33,828 nt of DNA from Rhizobium sp. GTDB taxonomy: Bacteria; Pseudomonadota; Alphaproteobacteria; Rhizobiales; Rhizobiaceae. The stretch lies in contig JARXAK010000137.1 of assembly GCA_029865885.1 (NCBI GenBank), forward strand, positions 1 to 33,828, written 5' to 3'. Below the pieces are notes generated by a model. That model made no database searches. It saw only the letters and a program-made list of their open reading frames with translations, and had not been told where the DNA came from. A program made the position numbers and the translations under genes. Below are positions 33,046-33,828 of the stretch, piece by piece; the stretch's first letter is position 1, and every line of letters starts with the position of its first letter.

Positions 33046-33828
33046 ATGCCCAATCAAATCGATTCCGCCAACCTCCTCGAACGCGCCGAACAGCTTGTCG
33101 ATCTCGCCATCAAGGCGGGTGCCGACAAGGCGGATGCGGTGGTCGTCCGCTCTCGCTCCAAGGGCGTCAGCGTCCGCCTCGGCAAGGTCGAGTCGACGGA
33201 AGCCTCCGAAAGCGACGATTTTTCGCTGCGTGTCTTCATCGGCCGTCAGGTAGCAAGCGTCTCGGCCAATCCCGGTTTCGACCTGAAGGCGCTCGCCGAG
33301 CGGGCTGTCGCCATGGCCAAGGTCTCGCCCGAGGATCCCTTTGCCGGCCTCGCCGACGAAAGCGACCTGGCACGCGAGATCGCCGACCTCCAGCTCTTCG
33401 ACGACACGGATGTCTCGAGTGACCAGCTGCGCGAAAGCGCACTGGCCATGGAAGAGGTGGCCCGTTCGGTCAACGGCGTCAGCAACTCGCTGGGCGCCGG
33501 TGCCTCCGCCGGCATGGGCGGCCTGGTGCTCGTCACCTCGCACGGCTTCTCCGGAAGTTACGCCGGTTCGCGCTTCTCCCGCTCGGTCGGCGTCATTGCC
33601 GGTGAGGGCACCAAGATGGAGCGCGACCACGATTTCGACAGCCGTCTGTACTTCGCCGAGCTCGACAGCCCGGAAGAGATTGGCCGCCGCGCAGCCGAGC
33701 GTGCGATCCGCCGCTTGAACCCGCGCCAGGTCCCGACCGCCTCGAACCTCACCGTCGTCTTCGACCCTCGCGTCGCCCGTGGCTTTGTCGGCACGATTGC
33801 CGGCGCCATCAACGGCGCCTCCGTCGCC
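33046..33828 (+). CDS. pmbA: TldD/PmbA family metalloprotease, 5' part
   Basis: The first 261 codons of a gene that runs off the end of the window; complete family members are about 450 residues. The N-terminal region is typical of the PmbA (TldE) group: LVDLAIKAGADKADAVVVRSRSKGVSVRLGKVESTEASESDDFSLRVFIG, then SSDQLRESALAMEEVARSVNGVSNS and GTKMERDHDFDSRLYF. TldD-TldE heterodimers are zinc proteases that process antibacterial peptides such as microcins and act on CcdA in E. coli; the zinc ligands belong to TldD. GGAAAGG lies 7 bases before the ATG. Confidence 0.9.
   Translation, partial: MPNQIDSANLLERAEQLVDLAIKAGADKADAVVVRSRSKGVSVRLGKVESTEASESDDFSLRVFIGRQVASVSANPGFDLKALAERAVAMAKVSPEDPFAGLADESDLAREIADLQLFDDTDVSSDQLRESALAMEEVARSVNGVSNSLGAGASAGMGGLVLVTSHGFSGSYAGSRFSRSVGVIAGEGTKMERDHDFDSRLYFAELDSPEEIGRRAAERAIRRLNPRQVPTASNLTVVFDPRVARGFVGTIAGAINGASVA

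Overview
The window is a GC-rich chromosomal segment of an alphaproteobacterium, most likely Rhizobiaceae. Supporting signs are the hisS-hisZ-hisG cluster with a short-form HisG, tandem YkuD L,D-transpeptidases, a CIRCE-controlled groESL operon, a 107-bp intergenic palindrome that looks like a rhizobial RIME element, and two other families of long rhizobial-type inverted repeats. I cannot fix the genus. Most genes are housekeeping, and no phage, insertion sequence, CRISPR array, rRNA or tRNA gene was seen.

Layout. 1-1.7 kb: two L,D-transpeptidases on the minus strand with a terminator. 1.9-5.6 kb: tag, a HAD hydrolase, a DUF305 protein, a small secreted CxxC protein, a Rossmann-fold protein and a RelB/RelE-like toxin-antitoxin pair. 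5.7-9.5 kb: hisS, hisZ and hisG (plus strand), with long inverted repeats after hisS and after hisG, ending in a terminator that also serves a convergent DoxX gene. 10.2-12.1 kb: a glutathione S-transferase, one unknown gene and a gene-poor AT-rich stretch. 12.0-14.5 kb: groES-groEL on the minus strand with RpoH-like promoter, CIRCE and terminator; the 3' end of groEL has been tandemly copied twice. 14.7-16.9 kb: a rhodanese-ChrB fusion overlapping chrA. 17-19.8 kb: HAD-IIA hydrolase, ribF and a two-gene YeeE/YedE transporter. 19.9-22.1 kb: membrane diguanylate cyclase, orphan BrnA-like antitoxin, and a second toxin-antitoxin pair whose ParE toxin is frameshifted. 22.2-26.2 kb: ileS with its leader, then a lipoprotein. 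26.2-33.8 kb: GNAT acetyltransferase, tadA, a pseudouridine synthase with a very long repetitive tail, rsmD, a patatin-like protein, a KefB-type antiporter and the 5' part of a TldD/PmbA gene.

The most interesting observation is upstream of ileS. A 20-codon leader ORF (22245-22307) carries four isoleucine codons as Ile-Ile-Arg-Ile-Ile and runs directly into a strong GC-rich terminator hairpin with five Ts (22286-22333), about 90 bases before the ileS start. The terminator faces ileS and has no plus-strand gene just before it, so it has the architecture of ribosome-mediated attenuation of isoleucyl-tRNA synthetase. Other notable points are the groEL tail triplication, abrupt patches of atypical codon use inside both hisS and ileS, perfect palindromes in front of the HAD-IIA and YeeE genes, and the repetitive tail of the RluB-like enzyme.
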